Assembly (NCBI GenBank): GCA_943912265.1
Contig: CALTTS010000018.1
Span: forward strand, 1 to 64,000
Length of the DNA stretch: 64,000 nucleotides
Source: an uncultured Xanthomonas sp.
GTDB taxonomy: Bacteria > Pseudomonadota > Gammaproteobacteria > Xanthomonadales > Xanthomonadaceae
Direction: 5' to 3'
In this document: positions 54,231 through 61,683 of the stretch, piece by piece
Layout of the letters: the number at the start of each line of letters is the position of its first letter
How positions within the stretch are numbered: the stretch's first letter is position 1
Notes under the pieces: model-generated
Databases searched by the model: none
What the model saw: the letters and a program-made list of their open reading frames with translations, nothing else
Told to the model about the DNA's origin: nothing
Translations under genes and position numbers: made by a program

Positions 54231-55258
54231 GCACCGCCCGGCACGACGCGCCCGTCTGGTGGTACGACGAGCGGGTGGCGGTACCGCGGCCGGCGCGCGC
54301 GCTGGCGCCGGTCTATGCCGGCGTGACCGCGTTGCGGCGCTGGCTGTACCGGCATCGCTGGTTGCGTGCCCGCGGCGCGGGCGTGCCGGTGGTGGTGGTG
54401 GGCAACCTCACCGCCGGCGGCAGCGGCAAGACGCCGCTGACCATCGCCCTGGTGCAGCGGCTGGCGCAGGCCGGCTGGAAACCCGGCGTGGCCAGCCGCG
54501 GCTACGGTCGCGCGGACGCCGCGCCGCGCTGGATCGAGGCGGACACCACGCCGGCCCAGGGCGGCGACGAGCCGCTGCTGATCGCCGCGCGCACGCAGGT
54601 GCCGGTGCGCGTGGACCGCGACCGCGTCGCCGCCGCGCGCGCGCTGGCCCGGGCCGGCTGCGACATCGTGGTCTGCGACGACGGCCTGCAGCACTACCGG
54701 CTCGCGCGCGACCTGGAAATCGAGGTCATCGACGGGCGCCGGCGCTACGGCAACCGCCGGCTGATGCCGGCCGGGCCGCTGCGCGAACCGGAAGCGCGCG
54801 GCCGGCTGTGCGACTTCCGCGTGGTCAACATCGGCGACGGCCGCCAGCCCGGCATCGAGGCCGGTTTCGGCGAATGGACGATGCGGCTGGCGGCCGATGC
54901 GGCGGTGCCGCTGTCCGGCGGCCGCCCGTTGCCGCTGGATGCGTTCCGCGACCGGCGCGTGCACGCGGTGGCCGGCATCGGCCATCCCGAGCGCTTCTTC
55001 GCGATGCTGCGCGGCCGCGGCATCGCGGTGGTGCCGCACGCCTTCGGCGACCATCATGCCTACCGCGCCGAGGACTTCGCGTTCGGCAGCGGCCTGCCGG
55101 TGCTGATGACCGAGAAGGATGCGGTGAAGTGCCGCGGCTTCGCCGACGGCCGCTGCTACAGCGTGCCGGTCGATGCCGAACTGCCGGAAGCGTTCTGGGT
55201 CGCGCTGCTGGAGCGGCTGGCCGGCATCGCCGGGCACCGCGCGGGCGACGCCGCCTGA
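54227..55258 (+). CDS. lpxK: Tetraacyldisaccharide 4'-kinase
   Basis: Adds the 4'-phosphate in lipid A synthesis. A 343-residue P-loop kinase with VVGNLTAGGSGKTPLTIAL, SRGYGR, the DDGLQH motif (CDDGLQHYRL), and RLMPAGPLREP. The start is GTG at 54227 overlapping the msbA stop. Part of the lipid A/Kdo operon. Confidence 0.96.
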   Translation: MSTARHDAPVWWYDERVAVPRPARALAPVYAGVTALRRWLYRHRWLRARGAGVPVVVVGNLTAGGSGKTPLTIALVQRLAQAGWKPGVASRGYGRADAAPRWIEADTTPAQGGDEPLLIAARTQVPVRVDRDRVAAARALARAGCDIVVCDDGLQHYRLARDLEIEVIDGRRRYGNRRLMPAGPLREPEARGRLCDFRVVNIGDGRQPGIEAGFGEWTMRLAADAAVPLSGGRPLPLDAFRDRRVHAVAGIGHPERFFAMLRGRGIAVVPHAFGDHHAYRAEDFAFGSGLPVLMTEKDAVKCRGFADGRCYSVPVDAELPEAFWVALLERLAGIAGHRAGDAA

Positions 55259-55296
55259 ATCCATCCCTGCCCATCCCCCGATCCGAGGCCCCTGCC

Positions 55297-56076
55297 GTGA
55301 ATGCCGTCGCCGACCCCGGTTTCATCGTCGCCATCCCCGCGCGCCATGCGTCCACGCGCCTGCCGGGCAAGCCGCTGGCCCCGCTCGGCGGCAGGCCGCT
55401 GGTGCTGCACGTGGCCGAACGCGCGCTGGCCGCCGGCGCGCGCGAGGTGTGGGTGGCCACCGACGATGCGCGCATCGCCGCCGCGCTGGACGGCAGCGGC
55501 GTGCGCGTGGCGATGACCTCGGCCGCGCATGCCTCCGGCAGCGACCGCCTGGCCGAATGCGCCGACATCGCCGGCTGGGACGACGATGCCATCGTGGTCA
55601 ACCTGCAGGGCGACGAGCCGTTCGCGCCGGCGGCCGGCATCCGCGCCGTGGCGCAGGCGCTGGCCGGCAGCGGCGCGGAAATGGCGACGCTGGCCGCGGC
55701 CATCGACAGCGCCGACGAACTGTTCGACCCGAACGTGGTGAAGCTGGTGCGCAGCCAGGCCGGGCTGGCGCTGTATTTCAGCCGCGCGCCGATCCCGTGG
55801 CATCGCGATGCCTTCGCCCGCGCGCGCGACGTGCTGCCGGAAGGCGCATGGTGGCGGCACATCGGCATCTATGCCTATCGCGCCGGCTTCCTGCGCCGCT
55901 TCGCGCGGATGCCGCAGGGCCGGCTGGAACAGGTCGAGTCGCTGGAGCAGCTGCGCGCGCTCGAAGCCGGGTTCCGCATCGCCGTGGCGACCACGCCGGA
56001 GGCATTCCCGCCGGGCATCGACACGCCGGAAGACCTGGCCCGCGCCGAGGCCCATCTGGCCGCTGCGCGCGCATGA
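55297..56076 (+). CDS. kdsB: CMP-Kdo synthetase
   Basis: Activates Kdo with CTP for attachment to lipid A. Motifs: FIVAIPARHASTRLPGKPL (CTP binding), VATDD, NLQGDEPF, and FSRAPIPWHRD. The 259-residue length is normal. The start is GTG at 55297, 38 bp after lpxK; the short DUF343/YcaR gene often present between them is missing. Confidence 0.96.
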   Translation: MNAVADPGFIVAIPARHASTRLPGKPLAPLGGRPLVLHVAERALAAGAREVWVATDDARIAAALDGSGVRVAMTSAAHASGSDRLAECADIAGWDDDAIVVNLQGDEPFAPAAGIRAVAQALAGSGAEMATLAAAIDSADELFDPNVVKLVRSQAGLALYFSRAPIPWHRDAFARARDVLPEGAWWRHIGIYAYRAGFLRRFARMPQGRLEQVESLEQLRALEAGFRIAVATTPEAFPPGIDTPEDLARAEAHLAAARA

Positions 56077-56558
56077 GGCTGCTGGTGGTCTGCCTCGGCA
56101 ACATCTGCCGCTCGCCGATGGGCGAGGGCGCGTTGCGCGCGCGCCTGGCGGCTTCGCACTGGGCCGGGCGGGCAAGCGTGGATTCGGCCGGCACCGGCGG
56201 CTGGCATGCCGGCGAGGCGCCGGACCCGCGCGCCATCGCCTGCGCGCGGAAGCACGGCGTGGACATCGCCGGCCTGCGCGCGCGGCAGCTGCGCGCGGCC
56301 GATTTCGCCGACTTCGACTGGCTGCTGTGCGCCGATGCCGACAACCTGCGCGAGGTGCGGGCCCGCGCGCCGCGCGGCGCGGAAGGCAAGGCGGTGCTGC
56401 TGCTCGACTGGGCGTCCGGCAGCGACGCGGGCGCCGAAGTGCCGGACCCGTACTGCGGCGGGCCAGAGGATTTCGAGCGGGTGTGGCAACAGGTCGACGC
56501 GGCCGCGCAGCAGGCCGTCGCGCGGCTGGACGGCCTGCGTCGCGGCGTCGCCGGTTGA
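56073..56558 (+). CDS. Low-molecular-weight protein tyrosine phosphatase
   Basis: A 161-residue phosphatase. The active-site loop CLGNICRSPMGEG has the Cys-x5-Arg-Ser signature, and the general acid Asp lies in VPDPYCGG. Such enzymes often regulate capsule or exopolysaccharide tyrosine kinases; no kinase gene is near. It overlaps kdsB by 4 bp and precedes uvrC. Confidence 0.93.
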   Translation: MRLLVVCLGNICRSPMGEGALRARLAASHWAGRASVDSAGTGGWHAGEAPDPRAIACARKHGVDIAGLRARQLRAADFADFDWLLCADADNLREVRARAPRGAEGKAVLLLDWASGSDAGAEVPDPYCGGPEDFERVWQQVDAAAQQAVARLDGLRRGVAG

Positions 56559-56648
56559 GGCCGGCACCGCGTTCAAGAGCCGTCGCGGGCGCGGGTGCTA
56601 GGCTGCGCGCAGTTCCAGAAGGGCGCGACGGCGCGCCCGGATCGTCCG

Positions 56649-58508
56649 ATGAATGACCCCGCAGAACCGGCCTTCGACGGCAAGGCCTTCGCTTCGCAGC
56701 TGAGCACGGCGCCCGGCGTGTACCGCATGTACGCGGCCGACGGCGGCGTGCTGTACGTGGGCAAGGCCAAGGCGCTGCGCAACCGCGTGTCCAGCTACTT
56801 CAACGCCACGCCCAAGAGCGCGCGCATCATGGTGATGCTCGCGCAGGTGGCGCGGATGGAGGTGACGGTCACCCGCACCGAGGCGGAGGCGCTGCTGCTG
56901 GAAAACCAGCTGATCAAGTCGCTGGCGCCGCGCTACAACGTGATGCTGCGCGACGACAAGAGCTACCCCTACGTGCTGCTGACGCAGGAAACCTGGCCGC
57001 GCATCGCCTTCCATCGCGGCCCGCGTTCGGTGCCGGGCCGCTATTTCGGCCCGTATCCGGGCGTGACCGCGGTGCGCGAGACGCTGAACCTGATGCACAA
57101 GCTGTTCCAGCTGCGCAGCTGCGAGGACAGCGTGTTCCGCAACCGTTCGCGGCCCTGCCTGCAGTACCAGATCGGCCGCTGCAGCGCGCCGTGCGTGGGG
57201 CTGGTGCCGCGCGAGGACTACGACGAATCGGTGCGCCGCGCATCGCTGTTCCTGTCCGGGCGCAGCGACGAGCTGGCTTCGGAGCTGTCCGCGGCGATGG
57301 GCCAGGCCAGCGAACGGCTCGACTTCGAACAGGCCGCGCGCCTGCGCGACCTGCTGGCCGCGGTGCGCAGCGTGCAGTCGCGCCAGTACGTGGACGGGCA
57401 GGCGGCGGACATGGACGTGCTGGCCTGCGCCACCCGCGGCGCCAGCGCCTGCGTGCTGCTGCTGGCGTTCCGCGACGGCCGCAACCTCGGCACCCGCGCG
57501 TTCTTCCCCAGGACCAATGGCGAGGAGGCGGCCGACGAAGTGCTGTCGGCCTTCGTCTCGCAGTACTACGCCGAGCAGACGCCGCCGGCCGAGATCGTGC
57601 TCGACCGCGAGATCCCCGACGCGGCGCTGCTGGCCGAGGCGCTGAGCGCGGAGCAGGGCCACAAGGTGGTGCTGAAGTGGAGCGTGCGCGGCGAGCGGGC
57701 CGGCTACGTCGACCTGGCCCGGCGCAACGCCGAGTTCGCGCTGGTCACCGAACTGACCAGCCGCGACGCCCAGCACGCGCGCAGCGAGGCGATGCGCGAG
57801 CTGCTCGGCCTGGCCGAACCGGTCAAGCGGGTGGAGTGCTTCGACATCAGCCACACGATGGGCGAGGCGACGGTGGCCTCGTGCGTGGTGTTCGACGCGG
57901 CCGGCCCGGTGCGCAGCCTGTACCGCCGCTTCAACATCGCCGGCATCACCCCGGGCGACGATTACGCCGCGATGCACCAGGCGCTGGAGCGCCGCTTCCG
58001 GCGCGCGCTGGAACATCCCGGGTCGAAGGAATGGGCGGTGCCCGACGTGCTGCTGATCGACGGCGGCGCCGGCCAGCTCGCCCAGGCCAGGGCGGTGCTC
58101 GACGACCTCGGCGTGCAGGGCGTGCTGCTGGTCGGCGTGGCCAAGGGCGAGGAGCGCCGCGCCGGCCACGAGGCGCTGGTGATGGCCGACGGCAGCGAAA
58201 TCCGGCCGGGCGCGGGTTCGGCGGCGCTGCAGTTCATCCAGCAGGTGCGCGACGAGGCGCACCGCTTCGCCATCACCGGCCATCGCGGCCGCCGCGCCAA
58301 GACGCGGGCGACCAGCCGCCTGGAGGACATCGAGGGCATCGGCCCGCGCCGGCGCGCCAGCCTGCTCAAGCATTTCGGCGGGCTGGCCGGGCTCAAGGCC
58401 GCCGGCGAGGAGGAAATCGCCCGCGCGGAAGGCATCAACGCCGCGCTGGCCGCGCGAATCTACGCTAACCTGCACGGGTTGCCGGTGCCGGACCCGGCAG
58501 GCGAATGA
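56649..58508 (+). CDS. uvrC: Excinuclease ABC subunit C
   Basis: Makes both incisions in nucleotide excision repair. A 619-residue protein: GIY-YIG nuclease at the N-terminus (GVYRMY, LYVGKAKALRNRV), UVR domain (SERLDFEQAARLRDLLAAV), RNase H-like nuclease (ECFDISHTMGEATVAS), and tandem helix-hairpin-helix at the C-terminus (LEDIEGIGPRRRASLLKHFG). The ATG at 56649 was chosen because family homology begins there. pgsA follows after 7 bp. Confidence 0.97.
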   Translation: MNDPAEPAFDGKAFASQLSTAPGVYRMYAADGGVLYVGKAKALRNRVSSYFNATPKSARIMVMLAQVARMEVTVTRTEAEALLLENQLIKSLAPRYNVMLRDDKSYPYVLLTQETWPRIAFHRGPRSVPGRYFGPYPGVTAVRETLNLMHKLFQLRSCEDSVFRNRSRPCLQYQIGRCSAPCVGLVPREDYDESVRRASLFLSGRSDELASELSAAMGQASERLDFEQAARLRDLLAAVRSVQSRQYVDGQAADMDVLACATRGASACVLLLAFRDGRNLGTRAFFPRTNGEEAADEVLSAFVSQYYAEQTPPAEIVLDREIPDAALLAEALSAEQGHKVVLKWSVRGERAGYVDLARRNAEFALVTELTSRDAQHARSEAMRELLGLAEPVKRVECFDISHTMGEATVASCVVFDAAGPVRSLYRRFNIAGITPGDDYAAMHQALERRFRRALEHPGSKEWAVPDVLLIDGGAGQLAQARAVLDDLGVQGVLLVGVAKGEERRAGHEALVMADGSEIRPGAGSAALQFIQQVRDEAHRFAITGHRGRRAKTRATSRLEDIEGIGPRRRASLLKHFGGLAGLKAAGEEEIARAEGINAALAARIYANLHGLPVPDPAGE

Positions 58509-58515
58509 TCGAAGC

Positions 58516-59160
58516 ATGAAGCTGACCGTCCCCACCTGGCTGACGCTGTTGCGGATCGTGATGATCCCGGTGCTGGTGCTGGTGTTCTTCCTCCCCTACA
58601 AGTGGACCAATTTCGGCGCCGCCGCGATCTTCGGGCTGGCCTCGCTGACCGACTGGCTGGACGGCTGGATCGCCCGCCGCTACGCGCTCACGTCCGCGTT
58701 CGGCGCCTTCCTCGACCCGGTGGCCGACAAGCTGATGGTGGCGGTGGCGCTGTTCCTGATCGTGCAGGCCCACCCGACGCCGTGGATGGCCTGCTGGGCC
58801 TCGGTGATCGTCGGCCGCGAGATCGCGGTGTCGGCGCTGCGCGAATGGATGGCCGAGATCGGCCAGCGGGCCCGGGTGAAGGTGGCGATGATCGGCAAGG
58901 TCAAGACCACCGTGCAGATGATCGCGCTGCTGTGCCTGCTGTATTCGGTGACGCCCGGTTACACCCGCACCGGCGAGATCTGGCTCGGCGTGCCGCTGTT
59001 CCACCTCGGCGACTGGCTGCTGGCGATCGCCGCGCTGCTGACGCTGTGGTCCGGCCTGCAGTACCTGCATGCGGCCTGGCCGGCGCTGCGCGAGGACGAG
59101 CGCAACGCCGTCGGCCAGCGCCGCGAAAAGGATGCGGCCCGGGCCCCGAAAAAGAGTTGA
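58516..59160 (+). CDS. pgsA: Phosphatidylglycerophosphate synthase
   Basis: Makes phosphatidylglycerol phosphate from CDP-diacylglycerol and glycerol-3-phosphate. A 214-residue membrane protein with the CDP-alcohol motif DWLDGWIARR...GAFLDPVADK (all four Asp present) and several transmembrane helices. Its product line supplies the phosphatidylglycerol used by MprF in this same window. Followed by four tRNA genes, as in E. coli pgsA-glyW-cysT-leuZ. Confidence 0.96.
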   Translation: MKLTVPTWLTLLRIVMIPVLVLVFFLPYKWTNFGAAAIFGLASLTDWLDGWIARRYALTSAFGAFLDPVADKLMVAVALFLIVQAHPTPWMACWASVIVGREIAVSALREWMAEIGQRARVKVAMIGKVKTTVQMIALLCLLYSVTPGYTRTGEIWLGVPLFHLGDWLLAIAALLTLWSGLQYLHAAWPALREDERNAVGQRREKDAARAPKKS

Positions 59161-59197
59161 CATCATCCGGTTTGCCGCTAGAATTTGCGGCTCCCAA

Positions 59198-59273
59198 GCG
59201 GGAATAGCTCAGTTGGTAGAGCGCAACCTTGCCAAGGTTGAGGTCGCGAGTTCGAGCCTCGTTTCCCGCTCCA
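59198..59273 (+). tRNA. tRNA-Gly(GCC), copy 1
   Basis: A 76-nt cloverleaf including encoded CCA. Acceptor GCGGGAA/TTCCCGC, anticodon GCC in CCTTGCCAAGG, T-arm GAGTTCGAGCC. Identical to the copy at 59452-59527. Confidence 0.98.
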
Positions 59274-59343
59274 GGTTTCCGGGAATGCCCTTGCGGCGTT
59301 TCGCGGAGAGGCCGGGGAGATCCGCCGATACTGCATGACGCAC

Positions 59344-59417
59344 GGCCTGGTGGCAGAGTGGTTATGCAGCGGACTGCAAATCCGCGTACGCCGGTTCAAT
59401 TCCGACCCAGGCCTCCA
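59344..59417 (+). tRNA. tRNA-Cys(GCA)
   Basis: A 74-nt cloverleaf with CCA. Acceptor GGCCTGG/CCAGGCC, anticodon GCA in GGACTGCAAATCC, T-loop GGTTCAATTCC. It lies between two identical tRNA-Gly genes. Confidence 0.98.
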
Positions 59418-59451
59418 GCAGTATCCGGTAGAAAGCAGTACCCAAGACAAT

Positions 59452-59527
59452 GCGGGAATAGCTCAGTTGGTAGAGCGCAACCTTGCCAAGGTTGAGGTCG
59501 CGAGTTCGAGCCTCGTTTCCCGCTCCA
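59452..59527 (+). tRNA. tRNA-Gly(GCC), copy 2
   Basis: Exact duplicate of the 76-nt tRNA-Gly at 59198. The duplication puts two direct repeats 254 bp apart around tRNA-Cys. Confidence 0.98.
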
Positions 59528-59535
59528 AGCCGCAT

Positions 59536-59566
59536 CGGCAAGGCCCCGGATTCCGGGGCCTTGCCG
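59536..59566. terminator. Strong symmetrical hairpin after the second tRNA-Gly
   Basis: CGGCAAGGCCCCGGA pairs perfectly with TCCGGGGCCTTGCCG (loop of one T). It lacks a T run. It could end the tRNA transcript or be a processing signal. Confidence 0.6.
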
Positions 59567-59639
59567 TATCCGCGGATCGCGGCCCGCCTCCACGACGGCG
59601 CGGCGTGGCAGAATGCCCGCCTGCGCGCATGCCGCCCCG

Positions 59640-59680
59640 GCCCGGATGGCGAAACTGGTAGACGCATCGGACTTAAAATC
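59640..59680 (+). pseudogene. 5' half of the resident tRNA-Leu(UAA), cut in the anticodon arm
   Basis: GCCCGGATGGCGAAACTGGT (59640-59659) and the following bases give a normal 5' acceptor strand, D-arm and anticodon strand (TCGGACTTAAAATC, anticodon TAA). The next bases should be CGA, completing the TCGGA/TCCGA stem, then variable arm and T-arm; instead unrelated sequence follows. No 3' half is present in the window. This position is where E. coli leuZ lies, so it is the ancestral gene, broken by the element to the right. Confidence 0.85.
59671..59680. other. Inferred attachment core (attL-like)
   Basis: ACTTAAAATC is the last stretch shared by a tRNA-Leu(UAA) gene and the element end. The same ten bases would be formed across the splice junction of the element's own tRNA. 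Inferred from where tRNA homology stops; the other end is outside the window. Confidence 0.6.
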
Positions 59681-59842
59681 TGTTTTGTCAAGTCCTTTCT
59701 GCTAGAACTACCGAGCCAGAAGGTCAATAGTGACAACGGTTTGCGGGCATCCGAGCTGTAGCTTTGCAGCTAGGCTTGACGGCCAGGGGCCAGCTAGGCG
59801 CCAGTAGATGGAGGTAGGTGTTTTCAGTGCGTTGAGCACTAC
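59681..59842. other. Element end between att and the intron-bearing tRNA
   Basis: About 160 bp with no gene. It includes TAGCT-TTGC-AGCTA, an inverted repeat near 59757-59770. This is where integrase arm sites and the tRNA promoter would be expected. Confidence 0.4.
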
Positions 59843-60153
59843 GCCCGAGTGGTGAAATCGGTAGACACAAGGGACTTGAACAATTTGAGCCTTCGGGGGG
59901 AAACGCCCGAAGTGAAGCCCGTCAAAGTCGGCGAACGCCCTGGATGCTTTTGCATCCGAGCCAACGCCGAGCCAAGCCCAGGCCCAATGCCTGGGAAGGT
60001 GTAGAGAGCAGACGGCGGGCACCTACGGCCGCAAGGCTATGGTGAAGGCGTGCTCCAGACCACGAACGGCGCCTGTGCTGGCGGCGAAAGCCGAAGTGGT
60101 AAGAAAATCCCTCGCCGAAAGGCGTGCCGGTTCGATTCCGGCCTCGGGCACCA
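59843..60153 (+). tRNA. tRNA-Leu(UAA) interrupted by a group I intron
   Basis: 5' exon 59843-59877 ends GGGACTT; 3' exon 60104-60153 starts AAAATCCC. Joined, they give an 85-nt class II tRNA. Acceptor is GCCCGAG/CTCGGGC, anticodon loop CTTAAAA (UAA), the long variable arm is CGCC-GAAA-GGCG, and the T-arm GGTTCGATTCC leads to encoded CCA. The intron lies between U34 and A35, the same place as in cyanobacterial tRNA-Leu(UAA). The exons differ at several positions from the broken resident gene at 59640 (for example in acceptor and D-arm), so this is a separate lineage brought by the element. It is the only complete UAA-Leu gene in the window. Confidence 0.93.
59878..60103 (+). ncRNA. Group I intron (subgroup IC3-like) in tRNA-Leu(UAA)
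   Basis: A 226-nt self-splicing intron with no reading frame. The 5' exon ends in U and the intron ends in G, as required. The internal guide GAG (in ACAATTTGAGCC) pairs with the exon CUU, giving the U-G pair at the splice site. Core blocks GAGCCAAGCC (59969-59978) and GGAAGGTGTAGAGA (59994-60007) closely match the cyanobacterial tRNA-Leu intron core as I recall it. The size fits compact tRNA introns (about 200-250 nt). Confidence 0.9.
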
Positions 60154-60157
60154 ATCC

Positions 60158-60191
60158 AAAGCCGCCCCTGTTCACGCAGGGGCGGCTTTTC
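60158..60191. terminator. Terminator after tRNA-Leu, overlapping the DUF2274 gene end
   Basis: AAAGCCGCCCCTG (60158-60170) pairs with CAGGGGCGGCTTT (60177-60189), followed by T. It can end the tRNA transcript and, from the other side, the leftward trb operon. Confidence 0.85.
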
Positions 60192-60414
60192 CGTTCTTGG
60201 GCTGTGTGCGCTTGAATCCCCGATCCCCCGCCATGAACGCCTCCAGCATGTGCGGAATCAACTTCTCTGCATCGACCGCCTCGCCATACGCCTGCGCGTG
60301 CAGCGCGGCGTAGCGGTCGAGGTCGGCTTTCAGGCTGGCCGGGCAGGCAAAGGTCAGCTTGACGTTCTCGGTCTTGGGCAGCGGCCCGAGCCGCAGCTTC
60401 TTGGTCGCGCTCAT
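60172..60414 (-). CDS. DUF2274 protein of trb-type conjugative elements
   Basis: An 80-residue protein (LRLGPLPKTENVKLTFACPA, then LKADLDRYAALHAQAYGEAV) with a possible ribbon-helix-helix. Found directly after trbI in many ICEs; role unknown. Its start overlaps the trbI stop by 4 bp, and its stop lies in the terminator loop. Confidence 0.88.
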   Translation of the reverse strand: MSATKKLRLGPLPKTENVKLTFACPASLKADLDRYAALHAQAYGEAVDAEKLIPHMLEAFMAGDRGFKRTQPKNGKAAPA

Positions 60415-61681
60415 TGCGAAGCTCCCCGATTGAAGAACAGCGGCTGGTAGGGCCGCAGCACTAGATCCCGGTTGACGATGATCCGCACCGGCAGGCCCGG
60501 CCGCTCGGTCAGCGTCGGCTGGATGTTCATGTTGCGCCGGGTGATCTCCTGGCCGACCTGATTGATGCTGTCCTGTGCGCTGTCACGCCCGGCGATGACG
60601 ATGCGGTTGCCGTCCTGCCGATTCTCCGGTGCGGCCAGTTCGGCGCTGACGCCCAGCAACGTCGTCAGCACTGCGCCGGCGACGATGCGCTTCCAATGCC
60701 AGTCCACGTCATCTTCCAGGCCCGAGTAGCCCGCAGGATCTGTGCCCACAAGGTTGTCGAGTGTCAGCGATGACGTGTCCGGCAGGATGATGCGATTCCA
60801 CACCACCTGCACGCGGCTCTGCCCGTAGCTGACTTGGCTGTTGTATTTGCCCAAGATGCGCGATCCCTGCGGGATCAGCAGGAACTTGCCGGTGGCCGTG
60901 TCATAGACCGGCTCCGTGACGGTGCCGATCACGTCGCCCGGTAAGTCCGACTTGATGCCCGTCACCAGCGCACCCGCGATCACCGTCCCGGCCATCACCT
61001 GATATGGCGATGTCGGCAGCGCCAGGTTGCCGGAATTGCGGGTTTCCGTAGAACCGGCTTTCAGGAACGCCTCTTTCTGGTCTTGCCGGTTTTGCACGGC
61101 GGTTGGGTCGGCAGGCTGGGCCGCCGTCGAGGCCGGCCCTGCGGCAAGCGGGTCGAAGGCCGCGAGCGCGCTGGCACCACCGGCACCCGGCGCCGCTTGC
61201 GCCACCGTGGCGGTCGCCTCGCCTTGGCCGCCCGAGCGGAAGAACACCGACGAAGCCGCAGCGGCTTCCGCCTCCTTGCGCAAGGCGTCGTTGGGATCGT
61301 GGCCAGGGGCTGCGTAGGCGGCCACGGCCGGCTGCTGTGAGTTCACGATGGCCGGGCCGAGGTCGCCCGGCAGCGGCGGCCCCAGCTCCGGCACTTTCGG
61401 CGGCAGCTTCGAGTAGTCCGAAGGCAGGCCGTCCAGCCCTTCGGACTTCGAGACGCGATCGACGTTGTAAAGCTCGGTCTGTTCGCTGGCTCCGCGCCGC
61501 TGCGGTTGCAGCGACCAGATCGTGGCCCCGAGCACGGCGACCGACAGGCCGCCTACGAGGATGGCCAGCGTGCGCCGGTTCAGGCGCGTGACCGGGCGCG
61601 GCTGGGCGCGCAGCGTCACCGCCTCGGGCGCGACCTTGCCCGCCTGCGGCGTGGCGAGGTCGGGGTGTCGTCCTGGCTCAT
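60411..61681 (-). CDS. trbI: Conjugal transfer protein TrbI (VirB10-like), with an N-terminal frameshift
   Basis: Envelope-spanning scaffold of the mating channel. One transmembrane helix (LAILVGGLSVAVLGATIW), a long Pro-rich linker, and the VirB10 beta-barrel domain (LLIPQGSRILGKYNSQVSYG, AGYSGLEDDVDWHWKRI). The natural ATG at 61681 gives MSQDDTP, but the frame then slips: DLATPQAGKVAPEAV is in another frame. One C missing from the run at 61662-61665 explains it. The rest is open to 60411. An alternative ATG at 61742 lies inside trbG and gives an unrelated N-terminus, so either the gene is damaged or the base call is wrong. Confidence 0.82.
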
Positions 61682-61683
61682 GG

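Noticed and set aside
59843..60153. Reading the unspliced anticodon as TGA (Ser) or a second broken tRNA
   Set aside because: The class II variable arm, acceptor stem and joined loop CTTAAAA give a perfect tRNA-Leu(UAA) once a 226-nt segment with group I landmarks is removed.
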